Source of the DNA: Pontibacillus yanchengensis Y32
GTDB lineage: Bacteria > Bacillota > Bacilli > Bacillales > BH030062
Direction of reading: 5' to 3'
DNA length: 64,000 nucleotides
Assembly: GCF_000770635.1 (NCBI RefSeq)
Contig: NZ_AVBF01000005.1
Location: 1-64,000, forward strand
The position numbers and the translations under genes were made by a program. The notes beneath the pieces are model-generated. The model was not told where the DNA came from, did no database searches, and saw only the letters and a list, made by a program, of their open reading frames with translations. Shown in pieces: positions 61,250 to 64,000 of this stretch (the first letter of the stretch is position 1; every line of letters begins with the position of its first letter).

Positions 61250-62032
61250 ATGAAGAAATTCGCAATTATTTTATCACTATTATCTATTATGGTATTAGGT
61301 GCATGTGGAAGTTCAAATGCTGAAGGTGAGGAAGGGTCAGATAAAAAAACCCTAGTTATGGGGACGTCTGCTGACTATAAACCTTATGAATTTATCGATA
61401 CGAAAGAAGGACAAGAAATCGTAGGCTTTGATATCGACATTGCTAAGCATATCGCTAGTGAAATGGGTTATGAATTAAAGATTGAAGACATGGACTTTAA
61501 CGGGTTGATTGCTGCGTTAAATAGTAACAAAGTAGATTTTGTCATGGCTGGTATGACACCAACAGAGGAACGTAAGGAAAAGGTTCAGTTCTCTGACATC
61601 TATTATGTAGCAAAAGATTCCCTTATATCCAAAAAAGAATCCAATATTAATAGCGTAGAAGATTTAAAGAATAAAACCATCGGCGTACAGCTTGGCTCCA
61701 TTCAGGAAGGTAGAGCCGAAGACATGCAAAAAAACATAGAAGGTATTAAGCTATCTCAACTAGACCAAATCCCACAGCTTGTACAAGAATTAAAATCAGG
61801 TCGTATTGACGCAACGATTATTGAGAATACCGTTGCAAAAGGCTACCTGGAGAAAAACGAAGAGTTGACTAGTTTTATTATTGATAGCGAAGACGAGCAA
61901 GGATCAGCGGCAGCCTTCCCTAAGGAAAGCGACATTGTAGAGGAATTCAATAAAGAATTGCAAGAAATGAAAGAAAGCGGAAAAATGGACGAACTCATCA
62001 ACAAATGGTTCGGAAAAGGATCTTCAGAATAG
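61250..62032 (+). CDS. Amino-acid ABC transporter substrate-binding lipoprotein 2
   Basis: A 260-residue family 3 solute-binding lipoprotein, lipobox VLGACGSS. Conserved GTSADYKPYEFID, GFDIDIAKHIASEMG, AGMTPTEERKEKVQFSDIYY and GVQLGSIQEG are typical of arginine/polar amino-acid binders. ATG 61250 follows ggaggg. First of three genes; only 14 bp to the permease, with no internal terminator, unlike the system at 18875. Confidence 0.9.
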   Translation: MKKFAIILSLLSIMVLGACGSSNAEGEEGSDKKTLVMGTSADYKPYEFIDTKEGQEIVGFDIDIAKHIASEMGYELKIEDMDFNGLIAALNSNKVDFVMAGMTPTEERKEKVQFSDIYYVAKDSLISKKESNINSVEDLKNKTIGVQLGSIQEGRAEDMQKNIEGIKLSQLDQIPQLVQELKSGRIDATIIENTVAKGYLEKNEELTSFIIDSEDEQGSAAAFPKESDIVEEFNKELQEMKESGKMDELINKWFGKGSSE

Positions 62033-62046
62033 GGAGCTGAACAACA

Positions 62047-62694
62047 ATGATTGACCTAATACCATCCATCCCATTCATATTAAAAGGAATACTCGTTACG
62101 CTACAATTCGTTGTTGCTTCAGGTATTGCAGGGTTTATTATCGGGGTTCTATTGGCATTCGCAAAGATTGGTAAGTTCCCTTTGTTAAAACGGTTTGCCG
62201 ATGCATATACTGCATTTTTCCGAGGAACACCTTTGATTCTACAGCTCGTCTATGTATATTTCGTTGTTCCAGAAGTTACGGGCTGGGAGATTCCCAAGCT
62301 AGCTGCTGGAATTATTGCCTTCTCCTTAAACTCAGGAGCTTATGTATCCGAAATCATCCGCGCTGGTATTCAGTCTGTAGATAAAGGACAATTTGAAGCA
62401 GCTCAAGCGTTAAATGTTTCGTACTGGAAGTCCATGCGTAAGATTATTTTACCTCAAGCCATCAAGCACATCTTACCTGCGTTAATGAATGAATATATTA
62501 TGTTACTAAAAGAGTCGGCAGTTATTTCCGTTATTGGCGCACACGACATCATGCGTCGCTCGCAAATTGTGGCAGCAGATACCTTTAACTATTTTGGTGC
62601 CTTAACCATCGCATTAATTATTTACTTTATTATGGTGCGTATTTTAGAAACATTCGGAGCGAAACTAGAAAAAAGGTTGCGATACAGTGATTAA
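62047..62694 (+). CDS. Amino-acid ABC transporter permease 2
   Basis: A 215-residue permease with [12 protein letters not shown] and an EAA loop ([20 protein letters not shown]). About five helices. Overlaps the ATPase gene by 8 bp, indicating translational coupling. A preceding gagctgaa gives a weak ribosome binding site. Confidence 0.92.
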   Translation: MIDLIPSIPFILKGILVTLQFVVASGIAGFIIGVLLAFAKIGKFPLLKRFADAYTAFFRGTPLILQLVYVYFVVPEVTGWEIPKLAAGIIAFSLNSGAYVSEIIRAGIQSVDKGQFEAAQALNVSYWKSMRKIILPQAIKHILPALMNEYIMLLKESAVISVIGAHDIMRRSQIVAADTFNYFGALTIALIIYFIMVRILETFGAKLEKRLRYSD

Positions 62695-63403
62695 CGTAAA
62701 CAACTTAACAAAACAATTTGGAGACAATCAAGTACTAACCGACATTACAACCGAGGTGAAAAAAGGAGATGTTGTCGCCGTCATCGGACCTTCCGGATCT
62801 GGTAAGTCCACATTTCTTCGATGCATAAACGGATTAGAAGAAGCGACCAAAGGGGAAATCATTGTCGATGACATCACGTTAACCGAAAAAACGTTAGCCC
62901 AGGTTCGGGAAAAAACAGGGATGGTCTTTCAACACTTCCACCTCTTCCCGCACCTTAAGGTAATCGACAATATCACCTTTGCACCGATTGAAACAAAAGG
63001 TGTTAAAAAGGCCGATGCAGAAAAACATGCCAAAAAGCTATTGGAAACAGTAGGACTTTCCGATAAAGCAAACACGTATCCCAACCAGCTTTCCGGCGGT
63101 CAAAAACAGCGTGTAGCCATCGCCCGCTCTCTGGCCATGGAACCAGAAATCATGCTATTCGATGAGCCAACATCAGCACTAGACCCAGAAATGGTAAAAG
63201 AAGTACTGGATGTGATGAAACAATTAGCTCAATCAGGCATGACAATGGTCGTTGTAACCCATGAAATGGGATTCGCCCGTGAAGTCGCAGACCGAATCCT
63301 CTTCCTGGATGAAGGAGCTGTTGTAGAAGAAACCACACCTCACGCTTTCTTCCATCACCCAGAAACAGAAAGAGCGCAGAGCTTCTTAGAAAAAGTGCTT
63401 TAA
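62687..63403 (+). CDS. Amino-acid ABC transporter ATP-binding protein 2
   Basis: A 238-residue GlnQ-type ATPase: Walker [14 protein letters not shown]-loop [19 protein letters not shown], Walker [14 protein letters not shown] and THEMGFA. GTG start inside the end of the permease gene. Shares most signature blocks with the ATPase at 20423, so the two importers are paralogs. A family B repeat follows the stop. Confidence 0.95.
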   Translation: MINVNNLTKQFGDNQVLTDITTEVKKGDVVAVIGPSGSGKSTFLRCINGLEEATKGEIIVDDITLTEKTLAQVREKTGMVFQHFHLFPHLKVIDNITFAPIETKGVKKADAEKHAKKLLETVGLSDKANTYPNQLSGGQKQRVAIARSLAMEPEIMLFDEPTSALDPEMVKEVLDVMKQLAQSGMTMVVVTHEMGFAREVADRILFLDEGAVVEETTPHAFFHHPETERAQSFLEKVL

Positions 63404-63407
63404 TAAA

Positions 63408-63498
63408 CAAAAGCGCAAGCGCCCGGTTAGCGACGTATATGCTGCGGCCCACACGACGTGGGTTGGTTCGATGTTGCTGCACGATGCAGCGGTCTTAA
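63408..63498 (+). repeat. Family B hairpin repeat, short copy
   Basis: gcgcaagcgcccggttagcg then cccac-acgac-gtggg and gctgc-acgat-gcagc stems. The cleanest short copy in the window. Confidence 0.8.
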
Positions 63499-63516
63499 CT
63501 CTATTTAACCTCATTA

Positions 63517-63545
63517 CAGAACCCCTGCCGTATCGGCAGGGGTTC
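63517..63545. terminator. Terminator of aldo/keto reductase gene
   Basis: gaacccctgcc / ggcaggggttc stem between convergent units; T run weak. Confidence 0.65.
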
Positions 63546-63550
63546 TATTA

Positions 63551-64000
63551 TTATGGAATATCGTATCCCATCGAGCTTGTATAAATCTCAAACCATTGGT
63601 CTCTCGATAGATTATACTCTAGTGCATTTACAGCCCGATCGATTCGGTTGATTTTGCCTGAGCCCACAATCGGCATAATGTTCGCTGGGTGATTTAGCAA
63701 CCATGCATAGAGCACCTCATCAATCCCGTCTGCCCCTAATTCATTGGCTACTTTTTCTAACGTTCCACGTAAGCGAACTGCTTTCTCTTCTTGACTATTA
63801 AAAATATCTCCACCACCTAAAGGAGACCAAGCCATTGGTGCCATCCGCTTTTCCATACATAGATCTAATGTTCCGTCTTGTATATTTTCAAGGTTGTAAG
63901 CAGATAGCTCAATCTGGTTCGTGACCAACTCTACATCTAAGAAGGACTGCAACATGTTCAATTGATGTTGCTTAAAGTTGGATACACCAAAATGACGGAC
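63551..64000 (-). CDS. Aldo/keto reductase, C-terminal part (runs off the window)
   Basis: 149 C-terminal residues; the frame continues past the window edge (VRHFGVSNFKQHQLNM precedes the internal Met). GVSNF, APMAWSPLGGG, the WLLNHPANIMPIVGSGK strand and INRIDRAV are the NADPH-binding half of an aldo/keto reductase, similar to YcsN/YdhF oxidoreductases. The catalytic tyrosine region lies outside. Confidence 0.85.
   Translation of the reverse strand, partial: VRHFGVSNFKQHQLNMLQSFLDVELVTNQIELSAYNLENIQDGTLDLCMEKRMAPMAWSPLGGGDIFNSQEEKAVRLRGTLEKVANELGADGIDEVLYAWLLNHPANIMPIVGSGKINRIDRAVNALEYNLSRDQWFEIYTSSMGYDIP

Overview
The window comes from a low-to-moderate GC, endospore-forming member of the Bacillaceae, most likely a halotolerant genus of the Halobacillus/Pontibacillus/Virgibacillus type. 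The evidence is a small acid-soluble spore protein (SspH), a group of GerP-like spore proteins, B. subtilis-type gene sets (nadR-nifS/nadBCA, treP-treA-treR, ypmR-ypmS, glnK-amt, tnrA, helD), an S-box riboswitch, strong Shine-Dalgarno sites and sigma-B-like promoters. An ectoine synthase and a betaine (BCCT) transporter point to salt tolerance. I see no rRNA, tRNA, CRISPR array or prophage.

Layout. 0.4-5.8 kb: NAD de novo synthesis, with repressor nadR and nifS divergent from nadB-nadC-nadA. 5.9-9.4 kb: YdjM-like membrane protein, methionine gamma-lyase, a REP-associated transposase (RAYT) with its repeats, and a LysE exporter. 9.6-14.0 kb: trehalose operon with two TreR operators far upstream. 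14.1-18.6 kb: RarD, DUF1906 protein, FAD/Rieske oxidoreductase, phosphotransferase. 18.9-21.1 kb: amino-acid ABC importer. 21.5-22.5 kb: dense interspersed repeats. 22.5-27.4 kb: asparagine synthetase, YpmR/YpmS, a solitary ectC, a DinB protein. 27.4-31.8 kb: betaine transporter, two alpha-crystallin proteins and five GerP-like small proteins. 32.0-39.8 kb: NAD(P)-binding protein, MFS pump, glycosyltransferase plus UDP-glucose dehydrogenase, GGT-like enzyme. 39.9-44.3 kb: cysteine synthase-like enzyme, second DinB protein, amt, glnK, tnrA, FbpA-like protein. 44.6-51.0 kb: small unknowns, hydrolase and lipase, a SAM-riboswitch-controlled flavin monooxygenase/ATP-grasp pair, IDEAL and CHY zinc proteins, alcohol dehydrogenase. 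52.0-64.0 kb: HelD, candidate small RNA, SspH, heterodimeric ABC exporter, channel-like protein, Tet(L)-like pump, second amino-acid ABC importer, and a truncated aldo/keto reductase.

How the parts fit. Sulfur metabolism recurs (NifS, methionine gamma-lyase, cysteine synthase, S-box operon). Nitrogen control is visible as tnrA with its own TnrA box at about -51, and a second box just ahead of glnK. Osmotic stress is represented by ectC and a BCCT transporter with a sigma-B-type promoter.

The least explained material is the repeat DNA. Family A is a conserved core bounded by inverted arms whose sequence changes between copies while remaining complementary. Family B is a set of nested hairpins with compensatory changes; one copy can be shown to have inserted by comparison with an empty paralogous site, one lies in the trehalose leader, and one supplies the C-terminus of an FbpA-like protein. 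The other leads are the S-box monooxygenase/ATP-grasp operon, the GerP-like/Hsp20 cluster, and a small RNA candidate with a near-consensus promoter and its own terminator.
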